The translations under genes were made by a program, and so were the position numbers. Of a stretch of 64,000 nt of DNA, positions 34,040 to 45,700 are shown in pieces. Under the pieces are notes generated by a model. The model had not been told where the DNA came from, searched no databases, and saw only the letters and a program-made list of their open reading frames with translations. The first letter of the stretch is position 1; each line of letters begins with the position of its first letter. Source of the DNA: Clarkia xantiana subsp. parviflora (lineage: Eukaryota > Streptophyta > Magnoliopsida > Myrtales > Onagraceae); assembly GCA_036873135.1 (NCBI GenBank), contig JAPTYO010000004.1:41945105-42009104 (forward strand). The letters are read 5' to 3'.

Positions 34040-34975
34040 GGGCACGTTTGATTGCCGGTATTGCGATATCCTGATACCGGTATTAGCTAATACCGTGTTT
34101 GTGTCAACTTGGTATTGGTATTAGCTAATACTTGGTATTAGCTAATACTCAATTATAGAAGGAATTTGGTATTAATTAATACCATCTAAAAGTAAAGCAT
34201 TAGCTAATACCAATCTCCTAATTACCAATTTACCCTTGTAATATATGGCAAACTCTCACTGTTTAGTAGCTTCGGGCGGGACCCCGTTTACATCGAAACT
34301 TCGGACACGGGTCGGGCCGAGTCATATTCGGGTCGGGCTGGGCGGTTCGGGTTGGGCGGTTCGGGCCGGGATGGGCGGTTCGGGCCGGCTGGTCGGTTCG
34401 GTCCGGGCTGGTCGGTTCGGGCCGGGCTGGGTTGGTCAGTTCGGGCCAGGCAGGTCAATTCGGGTCGGGCTGTTCGGTTTGGGCCGGGCTGAGCAATTCG
34501 GGCTGTTCGGGTCGGGTTGCTTTATGTTGCTTTGGTTTAGTTCGGGCTAGACCCGGCTAGAACGGGTCGGGTCGGCCTAATCACTTTTTTCATTTGTTTT
34601 GTACTATTTTCTCTATATATATACATATTTATACATTAGCAAAAATAGTTTTTACTATTTATACATAAATTTGATTTTTTTTTATGAAAAATATTATTTT
34701 AAATAATTGAAGTTACTTTTTTTTTTTGTTAAATTTTATCTTTGTTAAATTAATCATATGTAAAATATATCTTCATTGAAAATGCAAGTAAGGGTATTTA
34801 GGTCTTTTAGTCATTGTATTAGGATATCCTAATACAAAATTCATTCAAACATTGTATTAGAATATCCTAATACATGGCTCAATCAAACATTGTATTAGCT
34901 AAGCATGTATTAGCTAAGCATGTATTAGCTAATACCGGTATGAGGATATCGCAATACCGGCAATCAAACGTGCCC
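34040..34975. mobile_element. PIF/Harbinger-like MITE with TAA target duplication
   Basis: 936 bp with near-perfect 32-bp terminal inverted repeats GGGCACGTTTGATTGCCGGT... and the reverse complement at the right end. Flanked by TAA at 34037-34039 and 34976-34978. GGGC...TTTG termini and a 3-bp TAA/TTA duplication are typical of PIF/Harbinger Tourist-like elements. Subterminal TATTAGCTAATACC words recur at both ends. No transposase is present. The centre carries a GC-rich minisatellite. Confidence 0.85.
34305..34580. repeat. GC-rich minisatellite (CGGGCTGGTCGGTTCGGGC) inside the MITE
   Basis: About 14 diverged copies of a 16-19-bp unit of the form CGGGC(C/T)GGGCTGGTCGGTT. The frame at 34245-34550 (Gly/Arg/Trp-rich) is this repeat translated, not a gene. 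Confidence 0.8.
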
Positions 34976-34978
34976 TAA

Positions 34979-36330
34979 GTGTTGTAATAACTTATAAGTC
35001 AATGGAGATTGTTCCTTATCATGCTTGACTTCTCACCTTCAGCCCTAAAATTATTTTGACCATGGGCTTGGCCCATGTAGAAGGATTTTACATTAAAAGC
35101 ATCACCTCCTAACCCTAGAGTAGTAACCAAATTGAGCAGTTGAGAGAGAGATCCGTCGAGTTAAGGGGGGACTGTACAGCCATGTGGGGGATATATGGTG
35201 TTGACGGTTGTCGTTGGTGTGTAGACTGACGCCGCGTCGTGGACCCCATTTGGGATGAGCTAAGTCAACGCCAAAATTGATAATAGAGATAAAACTTTGG
35301 TTTCGAGCAGTGGATGACCTTGCATGCTGAAATTGGGTAATAGATATATGCTTTTGCTTAATTAATTATATATGTAACTGCTATTTTTACTTCGGTAATG
35401 GAGTGTAAAATTGGAAATGAATTGATGATGTGTTAGATTCTAATTAGTTGGCTTTGCGATGCCGTTTTAGGATGTGTAGAAGTGGAGTTTTGTTTCTGCT
35501 AATGGGTGCGGCGTCTTTTTCAAAGAATATCATTACCTGCGGAGTCGTTTAGAAAGTTTAGGCAGTTGTCATTTTTGCTCTGTATACTACTTGTTACTTG
35601 TGCCGTTTTGAATGATGATGATAGAATTAATGATATGGTGTCATTGTTTACTGAATATGTGGCAAGCTATTAGGCCCAGAGAATCAGGATAAGTATAATA
35701 TTTAGATTTCAACAAATCCTTATGTTATCAATGTCTCACATTGATAGAAACTGCATCAAAGTTCATCATTAATAACTCTGCATTAGTATGTCGGTAGTAT
35801 TATGTGTGTTGAATGCACAATTTTTTACCGATGGCAATTTAAGTGAATGCAGTAGTTTAGATAGATTATTATGAATACAATAATTTTTAAATATGGAGAT
35901 GTAATTTGAGTGATTACTGTAAAATTAGGCGGTTAACAACGTGCAGGAAGCAAGATGTGGAGCCATAAGCAATCAAAACCTTGAAATTTCACAAGGAAAA
36001 AAGTTATTTACAAAACCAACACATTTAGAGGTCTATGCAAGTAGAACTCTAATCGATCATGATTTTGGATATGATGCTCGATCTAGCAATTAAGTTTATA
36101 AATTCATTTTCTCAATTAAGGTATTAGAAGCATGGTTGCACTAAAGATATATATTGACATGATCTGATGAGAGAAACCCTAATCTAAGAGGTTGAATAAC
36201 TAATCTTGACGGAGGTGTAAGCGGAGCGGCTGCGGCAGGAGGGAGGAGATGACGGAGTGAGCGACGAAAAATCTTTATTGTGGTTGGTACTCTATCTCAA
36301 ACCGTTGGTTTACTTTGAAGTGGGACGATG
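34979..36330. other. Intergenic DNA upstream of the LINE, no gene assigned
   Basis: A GA-rich block at 35110-35180 (GAGAGAGAGATCCGTCGAG) and a GC-richer stretch to 35290 resemble a plant 5' leader, but no start codon leads into a credible frame. The rest is AT-rich. The start of the LINE lies somewhere near the end of this stretch. Confidence 0.35.
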
Positions 36331-36976
36331 AATGAATAAAGTTACTGTTGGTTGGGCTTGTGATTTGGTGGGTACCAGAATCATAACCTTTGACAATAAA
36401 TTGCACCTTTTCAAGGCCAGTGACCGCCCAACTCTCGTAACTCCCTCCCATCAAGTAGCTGCTGTCACTACCTTAACCCCACACTCGACATCTCCACCCG
36501 AATCTAGTATGCTAGTAGATGATCAAATACCTACTAGAAAACCAACAACACTTAGATACCGACCAACAATTTTTAGGAGACCTAAACACGCCTTTTTCCC
36601 CCATAACCACACAAGCCAGCCCTATTTCGACCCCTATCATCATTTCATCTGAATATAGTGACTATTTTGTGGAGTACCCCTTGGATGGAGATTCACTACA
36701 AAAGATTGGTATCACATTGCCGAGCCAAACCGGGTTGTCCCCCTTACTTGGAAACCTCTCTGTTAAGAGGAAATTTTCACTTGACGATGATGAAGAGTTG
36801 AATCAGTCTGAATGCGGTTTGAGCAAGAAAAAAAGAATTGAGTTTGTGGAGGGTGAAATAATGATGCCACCAAGTGATACCAACTGTCAAATCACTAAGA
36901 AAAATGGTAGTAAGTCGAGAAGAGGGGGAAGACGAGGCGAGAAGAAAGACAACAAAGATGAAAAAAAGGGTTCTGG
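36331..36976 (+). pseudogene. LINE ORF1 remnant
   Basis: Frames read Thr/Pro-rich DNA, then NLSVKRKFSLDDDEELNQ, KKKRIEFVEG and a Lys/Arg/Gly-rich basic tail (GSKSRRGGRRGEKK), the usual C-terminal style of plant LINE ORF1 (DUF4283-type RNA-binding) proteins. The N-terminal RNA-binding part is missing or unrecognisable. The MITE at 36977 interrupts the tail. Confidence 0.55.
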
Positions 36977-37631
36977 TAGGGATGGCAACGGGGCGGGTCG
37001 GGGCGGGTTTTCGCAGCCCCGGACCCACCCCGCGGGTCGGCCTGGCTGACCCGGCCCCGGCCAAATGGCCCTTTCGGGGCGGGTCGGGTCGGGTCAACAA
37101 TCCCGCGGGTCGACCCGCGGAGCCCCGACCCGCCCCGCCATGTGAACAATTTTTTTTTTTTCACTTTTCACTTTTCAATATTAAATACAATTTTTTTTAT
37201 CAAAATATTACATTATATATAAATTCAAAACATAAATCTAACACCAATCAAATATAAACAATAAACACATCAAATTCATTACAAATACAAATACAAATTC
37301 AAATCCAAACACCAAATTAACAAATCCTAATAATCTAAATATATATATTTGTAATTTGGTCCATGTTATTTATATATGTACTATATTAACCATATTGTTT
37401 AGTAAATGTTAGATCATATTAACATTAAAAAAAATATATATTATATATATATATATGCATTTCGGGGCGGGTCTACAGGGCCCCGGGTCTCTAGACCCGG
37501 ACCCGCCCCGACCCGAGCCCGACCCGGACCCGACCCGACCCGGACCCGACCCGCGACCTGCGGGTCGGCGGGTCAAAACCGGGTCGGGGCCCCGCGGGTC
37601 AGCGGGGCCCCGAGACCCGTTGCCATCCCTA
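36977..37631. mobile_element. hAT-like MITE with 8-bp target duplication, inside the LINE
   Basis: 655 bp starting TAGGGATGGCAACGGGGCGG and ending in its inverted complement CCCGTTGCCATCCCTA. Both flanks are GGTTCTGG (36969-36976 and 37632-37639), an exact 8-bp duplication typical of hAT. The two arms are very GC-rich (CGGGTCGGG and CCCGACCC words) around an AT-rich core (37150-37460), so the element could fold into a long hairpin. It encodes no transposase; the frames in its arms are compositional. Confidence 0.93.
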
Positions 37632-37669
37632 GGTTCTGGTAGCTGTCCCATTACAGCTACACGAGATCC

Positions 37670-40600
37670 ATGAGTCTACTCTCTTGGAACTGTCAGGGTT
37701 TGGGATCAGAACTGACAGTTCCTACACTTACCGATCTTGGTAGGAAGAATTGTACGGAGGTGATTTTTCTTATGGAAACAAAAAATAAAGAGGAAGTTTG
37801 TGAGAGAGCATGAAGAAAATTGCATATGGAGAAAGCACTCTATGTGGAACCTCAAAGACTATCGGGGGGACTAGCTCTTTGGTGGAAAGAACAAGTTGAT
37901 CTCCAAATTTTGTTCAAGAGTGCGAATGTGGTGGACACGGTCCTTCATAATGCCAATTCCTATGGTACCATTCACGTCACTTGGGTGTATGGACATAAGA
38001 AGTGGAAAGAGCGTGTAAAGAAGTAGGATTATCTTCGTAGGTTGGGGGGGGGGGGGGGGGGAGCGGGCCTTGGTTATGTATTGGGGACTTCAACGAAATT
38101 TGCTACCATTATGAAAAAGATGGTGGCAATCCGAAAAGCCAAAGGTAGATGGATGCTTTCAACTCAATGATGATGGATACTGGGTTGATTGATGTGGGGT
38201 TCAAAGGACAAAAATTCACGTGGAGCAATAACCGAGATGGACAATATAGGGTATGTGAAAGACTTGATCGGGGATGGTGAATGATGTTTGGTTAGAAGCA
38301 TTCCCTAATACAATAGTCTTCCACCGTCCGGTCATTGGATCCGATCATTGTCCGATTTTGCTTCACATGGATTATAGAGATGGAGAGGGCTCGAAAGAGT
38401 TTAAATTCGAGGCGATGTGGCTAAGTGATAAGGGGTGTCGAGGTGTGGTACAAACAAGCTGGAATTCAATTAGGGCTGATCCAAGTCAGACCAAATTTTC
38501 GGATAGGCTGATTTTGTGCCGACGAGCACTTAGCAAGTGAAGCAAGCAAACTTTTGCCAACAATCGGAGGAAAATTGCCGAATTACAAGACCAGCTAGCC
38601 TTGATTCAGCAATTAGCCAACGATGTTCATAGTTGTGAGGAGGAAACACGGGTTAAGGCGGAGCTCGCAGTGTTTTGGGATCGGGAGGAGGTGTATTGGC
38701 GCCGACGTTCAAGGCTCCAATGGTTAGACGAGGGGGACCGTAACACTAAGTTCTTCCATAAAACAACAATTTCCGACGACAAAGAAATAAGGTGTTACGG
38801 CTACAGAGTAATGACGGTGCTTGGATTGAATCCAAAAGTGGCATTCTCGAGGAGTGTAATAGCTATTTCCGGAGGCTATTTACTACGGAGGGTACTTCTG
38901 GTTGGGAACAAGTGCTGCATTGTGTCCCAAACTTGATAAATTCGGAAATAAATCAGCTCCTTATGAGACGAGTGGAGGATGAGGAGGTTCGTGTGGCGGC
39001 TTTCGAACTTGGGGGATTGAAAGCTCCCGGTCCGGATGGTTTCTCTGAGGTGTTCTATCATAAGTTCTTGGATGTTATCGGACATGCGGCTATCCAGGAA
39101 GTCAGATCTTTTTTTGATTAAGGTACTATCAACTCTAGCCTCTGCCTAACTGATATTGTTTTAATACCAAAGGTGCCTAATCCGATTAATACTACCCAAT
39201 TCCGCCCTATAAGCCTCTGTAATTTCAGCTATAAGATTATTTCAAAAATCATTGTAAATAGGCTGAAACCTTATCTTCCTGATATTATAACCCTGTTCCA
39301 AAGTGCATTTGTATATGGCTGGCTCATACATGACAATATTATTGTTGCGCATGAGGCTTTTCATCATTTGAGGAGACGGGATGGAAGGAAACGAAAAGAG
39401 GGTGCTGTCAAAATTGATATGAACAAGGCATATGATAAGGTGGAGTGGGATTTCCTTTTTGCGGTATTGCGAACATTTGGGTTTAGCGGTGGATACGAAG
39501 GGTGGAGCAATGTGTCACGCAAGTCCAATACTGTGTGGTGGTCAATGGCAAAAAATCAGCCCGTTTCCGACCCTCATGAGGAATTAGGCAAGGCGATCCC
39601 CTTTCTCCGTATCTCTTTATTATGGTGGCTGATGTGTTATCTAGAATGATTATGTATGCAGCCGAGCGCCGGATAATCACCGGGATGAGCATAAAGAGAG
39701 CATGTCCACGCCTACACCATCTCTTTTTTGCGGACGATTCGCTCTTCTTCATTAAGGCCGATGAGCGAAACGCGAGGTCTTTGAAAGGGATCATTGAGGC
39801 GTATAGCCAAGCCTAAGGACAAAGCATCAACTTGAGTAAGTCTTGCATTTGTTTTGGGGTGAATGTGGATCAAGACACTAAACAAGTTGTTGAAGCCATA
39901 TTGGGGACTAATGCGGTCGAGAATGCGGGGTAATATTTGGGGCCGGTCTAAAAGGGAAGCACTTGGTTTCCTCAAGGATCGTGTCACAAATAAAATTCAC
40001 GGTTGGAAGAATCTTTTCCTTAATACGGCGGGCAAGGAAGTTCTAATTAAGGCAGCTATAACTGCAATCCCAACATATTCGATGGCTCTCTTTAAATTCC
40101 CCAAGAATTGGTGTGATTCGGTGACAAGTATAGTTGCTCCATTTTGGTGGGGCGAAAAAGGAGATGGGAAGAAGATGCATTGGAAGAGGTGGGATAGGAT
40201 GACGACTCCAAAGGAAGAGGGTGGCATGGGATTTAGAGATATGCAAACCTTTAACCTTGCAATGCTCACTAAGACGGCATGGAGGCTTCACTCAAATCCA
40301 GACGCTTTTTGGGCTAAACTTCTAAAAGGTATATATTTTCCACATACCGACTTCTTGCAGGCGAAGAAAGGTGGTCGAGCCTCTTGGGCTTGGTCGAGCA
40401 TACTTGAGGGAAGGGATATTTATTCAAGGCGGAATTTGGCGAGTTGGAAATTGTGAATCAATTCAGGTATTTCATGATGCGTGGGTACCCGGTGTTGTTC
40501 ATCATCGAGTTGGATCAGAAAATGCAGCCCCCTCGATGCTAAACATGCGAGTCTCAGATCTCTTACGTCCACCAGAGAGAAGTTGGGACCTTAATCCAAT

Positions 40601-41720
40601 CGAACCAATGATTTCACAAGCCGAGGAAGTAGCGATTCGAGCAATCCGAACTCAAGATACGGGCGGCACGGATCAAATTGTTTGGCCAACCTTGAGAACG
40701 GGGGAATTAAAACCGAGCCTTGTGTACCGTGCATTACGTAAAGCAGCCCCGCCCCCTCAATCAACGGGCCCCACAACCTCAAGGTCGGTCTCGTCCGGAA
40801 TTTGGAGATATATTTTGAAGGGTAACGCTGCGCCAAAGGTAAAACATTTTCTTTGGAAAAGTTGTGCAAGAGCCCTACCCACTTTTGATGAATTGAATCG
40901 TAGGGGGATTGATATACCCTCTAAATGTCCTTTTTGTATTCGCACGGAGACGGTGGATCATGTGTTATTGCATTGCCCTTGGACTAAGCCTGTTTGGTTT
41001 GGAGGAATGGGCATCCGATGGCAAAAAGGAAGTACTCCAATCTGACCCGATTTTATGGAGGAGACGGGACGAAACGAAGAACGAGGGGCTGAATTGAAGG
41101 CTCTTAAAGCTTCAAATGGAGGTCACGGCATGGGAGATATGGAAGGAAAGATGTCGGGCCGTTTACAAAAAAGACGTTCCGAAACCAAAGATCGTGGTGG
41201 ACCAAATTCGACGATTCAGTGCGGAATTATGGAGCATTCGAGACCGCCGATCTAAGGGGGTCGTGCAGCAGCGCCAAGAAGTCGCAAATCAACTATGGGT
41301 TCCGCCACTCGGTGACACTATATCGATTTGTTGTGATGGATCTTAGATGTCAAGTACGAGAAAAGGTGGAACCGGTGTTATTGCTCGGGATTGTGAAGGT
41401 AGACTTATAGCTGGTCGTCATTCCTCATGTCGTGATATCTATGCAACGAATGTCGAAGCTATTGCTATATTACAAGCAGTGGAGTTGGCCGTTTTCCATC
41501 GGTGGGAGAAGGTAGTTATTGAATCGGATGCAGAGTACATTATTCGTCAAATTCGTGGTGAGTCTGAAATCGACTGGAAGCTAACCAACAATATTAGCAC
41601 CATTCGACAAAGAGCAAATCATATCACGGAGTCTCATTGGAAGTTCATCCGCCGAAGCGCAAACCGATGCGCCAATTGGATTGCTATTCAATCCAGAAAG
41701 GAGATGTGTCCTTCAAATTG
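37670..41720 (+). pseudogene. LINE ORF2 (endonuclease, reverse transcriptase, RNase H), decayed
   Basis: The ATG at 37670 opens MSLLSWNCQGLGSE, the start of the AP-type endonuclease; METK follows near 37770, GDFNEI at about 38090 and GSDHCPI at about 38340. RT motifs are FRPISLCNFSYKIISK (about 39192), DMNKAYDKVEWDFL (about 39418) and the catalytic FADDSLFF (about 39728). The zinc-binding zf-RVT region reads KHFLWKSCARALPT and CPFCIRTETVDHVLLHC (about 40840-40985). RNase H spans about 41330-41720 with NVEAIAILQAVELA and ESDAEYI. At least eight stops or shifts (for example 37811, 38025, 39119, 39646, 39814) make it dead. Confidence 0.9.
38044..38061. repeat. G homopolymer (18 bp) in LINE ORF2
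   Basis: A run of 18 G within the endonuclease region, at a frame break. It may be a true slippage expansion or a sequencing/assembly artefact. Confidence 0.9.
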
Positions 41721-41848
41721 AATTTTAATGCCTCATCTTCTCTTGTTTCTATTATGTTGCTTTATTATGCTCCGGACTGATACTTATGGTTTTAATCAAC
41801 AAAGTTTCTTGGTTGCCAAAAAAAAAAAGTCAATAACTCGACCTGGCT

Positions 41849-41858
41849 TTATTTATTG
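41849..41858 (-). terminator. Polyadenylation signal of the tRNase Z gene
   Basis: The minus strand reads AATAAATAAA 113 bp downstream of the stop codon at 41971. Two overlapping AATAAA hexamers are a good match to the plant near-upstream element. The LINE's poly-A tail ends only 20 bp further on. Confidence 0.65.
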
Positions 41859-41970
41859 CACAAAAGATGCTTAAACCTCCCTAAAATCAAAACGTTTGAG
41901 GCGCATTACAGAATAAGTCGATGCTGTTGCTGCTTTTGTTTGGTGTACATCATCTGTATCTTCTTCTTCT

Positions 41971-44900
41971 TCAGAACCCTTCTGTCAAAGCAAACACCTT
42001 TCCTCTCAAAGGAGGTGCCAAACTGGATATGGCTTCTTCAATTTCCTGCCAACACCCAAATACATACATACAATAAACAACACTTAATTAATAGGGTTAA
42101 TAAATAAAAAAGTGTCCAAGGTTTACCCTATGTTAAAATTAGGTGTCTGAAGTTTCAAATGTTAAACTATAGTGTCCAAGGTTTCAAATTTGTTAAAATG
42201 TGATGTCCTGGTGTGATTACTTTAGAGAAGTCAATTCCGACGAAACCGTCTGTCAAATTCGAGTTCCCATACAAACTCCATTCTCGTCATCTCGTCGGGA
42301 GCGTCACCTATGAAGTTGGTCACATCCGCGCAAGTAAATTTCGCTCTGTTGTCCTTGGAAAATGGCTCCACAACACTCTTCTAGAAACATTTTTTTAATG
42401 TTCAATTTTTTGGGAAAATTTGACGATTTTGTGAAAAGTAAAGAGTGATGGATTTTGAGTGGGTGGGTTGATAAAAATGAATGAAGATGAAAAGACGCGC
42501 AGAGACACCAAATTTCAACAAAAATAAAACTTGGGACAGTTTATTTTAACATTTCAAACTTCAGACACTTAATTTTAACATAGGGTAAACCTTGGACAGT
42601 TTTTTAGTTATTAACCCTAATTAATATATACTTAGTTTCATCATCATATATAGATTTTTTAACAGCATTCCTTGAATTCTAATCTAATATTACCTCTTGT
42701 TTGTGACGAGCTGAGAAGTGAATGAGAACAATCGACCTGTTATGAAATCGATCTGCATGCCCAACAATCTACAGAAAGCACTCTAGTTATTTTTACTAAG
42801 ATAAGATTCAATTCAATACACAACAACTCTTGATTCATAATTGCAAATTATTCACCTCTGATAGATGAGTGTGTCCATACTCCCTTGCATCTTCAACACT
42901 AACCATGTCGTTAATGAAAGTGCTCTGCATTTTTAAAATTCATTATAACCTCTAACTAAAGCACACTTTTTTGTTTTTATTCATATATATATATATAACC
43001 AGATGAGCTGAATAAATGTGTATACTAAAGATAAAAGACGCACCTCCAAGATCAGAACTTTGGCATTCAGAACATCTATGTTCTCATCATCAGTTATGAA
43101 ATCAGACATTGTATCTCCCGTAAAAGCAATTTCCGGAACTGTCATTGTGTCTGTCACCTGGAATATTTCCAACTTTGCTAAGAGAATCATCAAAACAATG
43201 TTTTCAACAACCATTGAAAAATGATACGAGTTATACACTCAAGTCTTATCCTAAACTAATTAAATCGGATTCCATCCTGAAGCAGATTAGATAACACTTT
43301 TTGTACAGAGATAAGAATGTATCGAAATAATAACAGTCATGATGAACCAACCTCAACTCCAGATATCTTTAAATCCCGAATCTTACTCCCAGGAAGCCCC
43401 ACATACTCTTGCTTAAGCTTCTTTTTCATGGAGTATACTACATAACCCTGAATTAGTAAATGCAACAAGCATCAGTCACCAACGAATATTAGTTCTTTCA
43501 GTTAAGAAATCAAAAAGCTTTCTTCTTGTTTTGCTTTCAATTCTAAAAGTTCACTTTATATATGACCTCATTTTCCTGTAAAACATTAGGGTATATCATT
43601 TGTAACACACCAAATCCATTTAGAAAATGAAGGGGTAAACCAAAAAAACTGTCATCTGCGGCTTCTAAACACTTTAAGGCTCTTCTATTTTATATTCCCT
43701 AAAAAACCTAGAACAAATATGTTCATAAATATGAAGATTATGTAATTTGTGATGAAAGGAAAAAAATGGGAGATTTACTAACAATTAAAGAAAGCTAACC
43801 TGGCTCGGTATGACATGGTAAGTCCTAAAAGCTTTTACTTTAAGATCTCCTCTAATTTGAATCTCCTCTCCTGCATGCAGAAGTTGTAGGATCTAGAATA
43901 ATGCAAGTACTAAGCAAAGTGAGCACGAGAGACAATCAATGATAATAAATTGTTTCTTTTCGATGATTAAATTTTATATTAGAAATAGTGGTTACCAATG
44001 TCCATTCCAACTAGATTAACTTTCAGCTCTGAACCATCCATGTTCCTGTGCACCTCAAGGAGTTTCTCCACGTCTTGTTTTACATAACTCGGTACGATAA
44101 CTGTGGGCGGTTTCAGTTTGAACAGTCCACGACTCGCAACATACATTGGTACTCCTCCCTGAGAAAAATTATATGAGTGAACTTAATGCAACTTCACTAT
44201 AACCAACCACAAGACACTTTTTATCAATTTTATGATCTGGCAAAAAATATCTCTTTTTTCAACGAAATAAAAGGAAACTCAAGAAACTACTACCATCTGT
44301 TGAATCGGATCTAATCTTTCAAGTACCAATCCAATGAAAACAAATACTTAATTAAATGTAACTAAGTTTTATACAACACCAAGCAGCTAAAGCAAGATCG
44401 ATGCTCCAATTTAGAGCAAAAAATAAATTATTTCTTACAATGAAACGATTCATACTCTTGATATGAATCCCCATTTGGTGTTAATGAGCCAAAATATCAA
44501 TTTAAGAAATATAATACCAAAAAAGAGATGAAAATGATTGTTTTTTTTAAGAATCGGGACTAAAAATAGCTGTAAGAACAGAGTATTTCGCAACTTGACA
44601 GCGGGATCATACAAAAACAAAGAAATAGGAAATACCCAGTAAAGAGCCTGAATACAACAATATTAATTGGTAGAACATGAAACGATGCTATCCAACATTC
44701 CTGCAAAATATGACCTGGCCAACATATCTAGATGCAAAATCGAAACTTGAGGTACTAACAATGTGATCCATATGGGCATGTGAGATGAAGAGGAAGTCTT
44801 GTGCAACAGCGCGTTGCGGGCACCGCCCGATGTCGAAGGCCAGCTTCAGCGACGGAAATATGATGCAGGTCTCGTGCCCTGCAATCGACAACCCATCAAT

Positions 44901-44987
44901 TGGGTATCCCTCAATCAACAATTTACAGCGAGCTTTCGTTTGAGGGCCTTGAATTGATCCCTCAACAGGTACGGTTTTACTTTCCAT
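41971..44987 (-). CDS. TRZ1: tRNase Z, short form (tRNA 3'-processing endonuclease), intact
   Basis: tRNase Z cuts the 3' trailer from precursor tRNAs using two zinc ions in a metallo-beta-lactamase fold. Eight exons join in frame to 296 codons: 44987-44760, 44158-43996, 43870-43800, 43447-43352, 43157-43044, 42924-42856, 42768-42694, 42045-41971; all introns are GT-AG. Visible motifs: GGHETCIIFPS-like (here AGHETCIIFPS, residues 36-46), FDIGRCP (51-57), the zinc-binding HAHMDH (70-75) preceded by FLFIS, PPTVIVP (about 91-97), AFTGDT and IHFSARH. Length suits short plant forms (about 280). The N-terminus before LLIEGYPIDGLSI is only about 23 residues with no obvious transit peptide, so the cytosolic TRZ1 type is likelier than the plastid TRZ2 type; the symbol is by similarity. 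An in-frame GTG upstream exists, but the ATG at 44987 is the natural start. A MITE occupies most of the last intron. Confidence 0.95.
42093..42618. mobile_element. Mutator-like MITE in the last intron of tRNase Z
   Basis: 526 bp with long (about 80 bp) imperfect inverted repeats: left AGGGTTAATAAATAAAAAAG, right end the complement of AGGGTTAATAACTAAAAAAC. Flanked by AATTAAT (42086-42092 and 42619-42625). Long TIRs suggest a Mutator-type MITE; the visible duplication is 7 bp, shorter than the usual 9, perhaps worn. It lies wholly within the 648-bp intron and disturbs neither splice site. Confidence 0.8.
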
Positions 44988-45235
44988 AATGCAAAAATCT
45001 TGAAGAATGTTGGAGGGTTTATGGAGGGGAGGGTTTGTCTCGCCCACTTCTTCTCTCCGTTATATCACTACATAAAGGGATGGTATGAACCGGTTCAGAA
45101 CCAAACCGAAACTACATTTCTGGTTCTTTTTCGGTTCGACCCTAAGTTAGTAAGGATCGAACCATATTATATTATTAGGAACCGTACCTATTCTGAACCG
45201 GTTTGAACCAAACTCAACCAGTTATTTCATGCCTA
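44988..45235 (-). promoter_or_regulatory. Upstream region of tRNase Z
   Basis: A short leader (to about 45050) and a TGATATAACG/CTTTATG AT-rich stretch at 45057-45078 that could hold the core promoter. From 45080 to 45235 the DNA is composed of GAACCGGTT/AACCGGTTC-type palindromic words, a repeat that seems to be a small, worn inverted-repeat element. No clear TATA box. Confidence 0.35.
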
Positions 45236-45243
45236 GTGGCGTC

Positions 45244-45692
45244 TAAGGGTGTCAACGGGTCACGGGTATCCGTTGATCCATGGGACCCCCGATTTTGTAA
45301 AGCTGACCGGCGATCCGTTAGCTATGGAACGAGTCCGTGTCTAGCCATACTTGCCCCTTCTCGCACTTATAATTAATATATATTTAATATTATATAAAAA
45401 TATATGGGTAATATAATAAAATAGTCAAAATAACAAGGGTTATAATGAGTTTAATAATTTTGATTTATAGTTAAATTTGTAATTTTTTATTCAAATATGG
45501 AGTTGAATTTGGAATGGTGAACATAGAGTTTAGAATTTATGATTAGTAATAATCGATTATGTTCCTTGTGAGGCGACCCGTGGGGCCCTGCCCCGCCCTT
45601 CGAGATGTATGAGACAGGTACGGGTCGACCATATCTACCCTCAGGTCGTGTCCAGGTCTAGCGATACGTGCCCCGCCTCATTGACTCCCCTA
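45244..45692. mobile_element. hAT-like MITE upstream of tRNase Z
   Basis: 449 bp with inverted ends TAAGGGTGTCAACGGGTC and, from the right, TAGGGGAGTCAATGAGGC. Flanks GTGGCGTC (45236-45243) and GTGGCATC (45693-45700) match at 7 of 8 positions, giving a hAT-type 8-bp duplication. GC-rich arms and an AT-rich core mirror the 36977 element, but the sequences differ. Confidence 0.8.
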
Positions 45693-45700
45693 GTGGCATC

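Larger units (their letters stand above)
36331..41829 (+). mobile_element. L1-type LINE, decayed
   Basis: ORF1-like C-terminal region, then ORF2 with endonuclease, reverse transcriptase, zf-RVT and RNase H domains in that order, ending in an A11 tract at 41819-41829 as expected for target-primed insertion. Interrupted by a hAT-like MITE. The 5' end is not sharply defined. GTCAATAACTCGACC after the poly-A and GTTGAATAACTAATCTTGAC near 36190 are weakly similar and may be a worn target duplication. Confidence 0.85.

Noticed and set aside
36180..36330. LINE 5' end and target-site duplication
   Set aside because: GTTGAATAACTAATC resembles the flank after the poly-A but with several mismatches; too weak to set a border.
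36777..37257. Gly/Arg/Pro-rich ORFs on both strands
   Set aside because: They lie in the GC-rich arms of the hAT-like MITE, and the codons reflect CGGGTC repeats.
44988..45047. Longer tRNase Z N-terminus starting at 45047
   Set aside because: The upstream in-frame codon is GTG, not ATG; the extension is not needed for the known domain.
45080..45235. A third hAT-like MITE next to the 45244 element
   Set aside because: The ends are loosely inverted (GGATGGTATGAACCGG and CATGCCTA side), but no 8-bp duplication could be found, so I left it as a repeat-rich promoter region.
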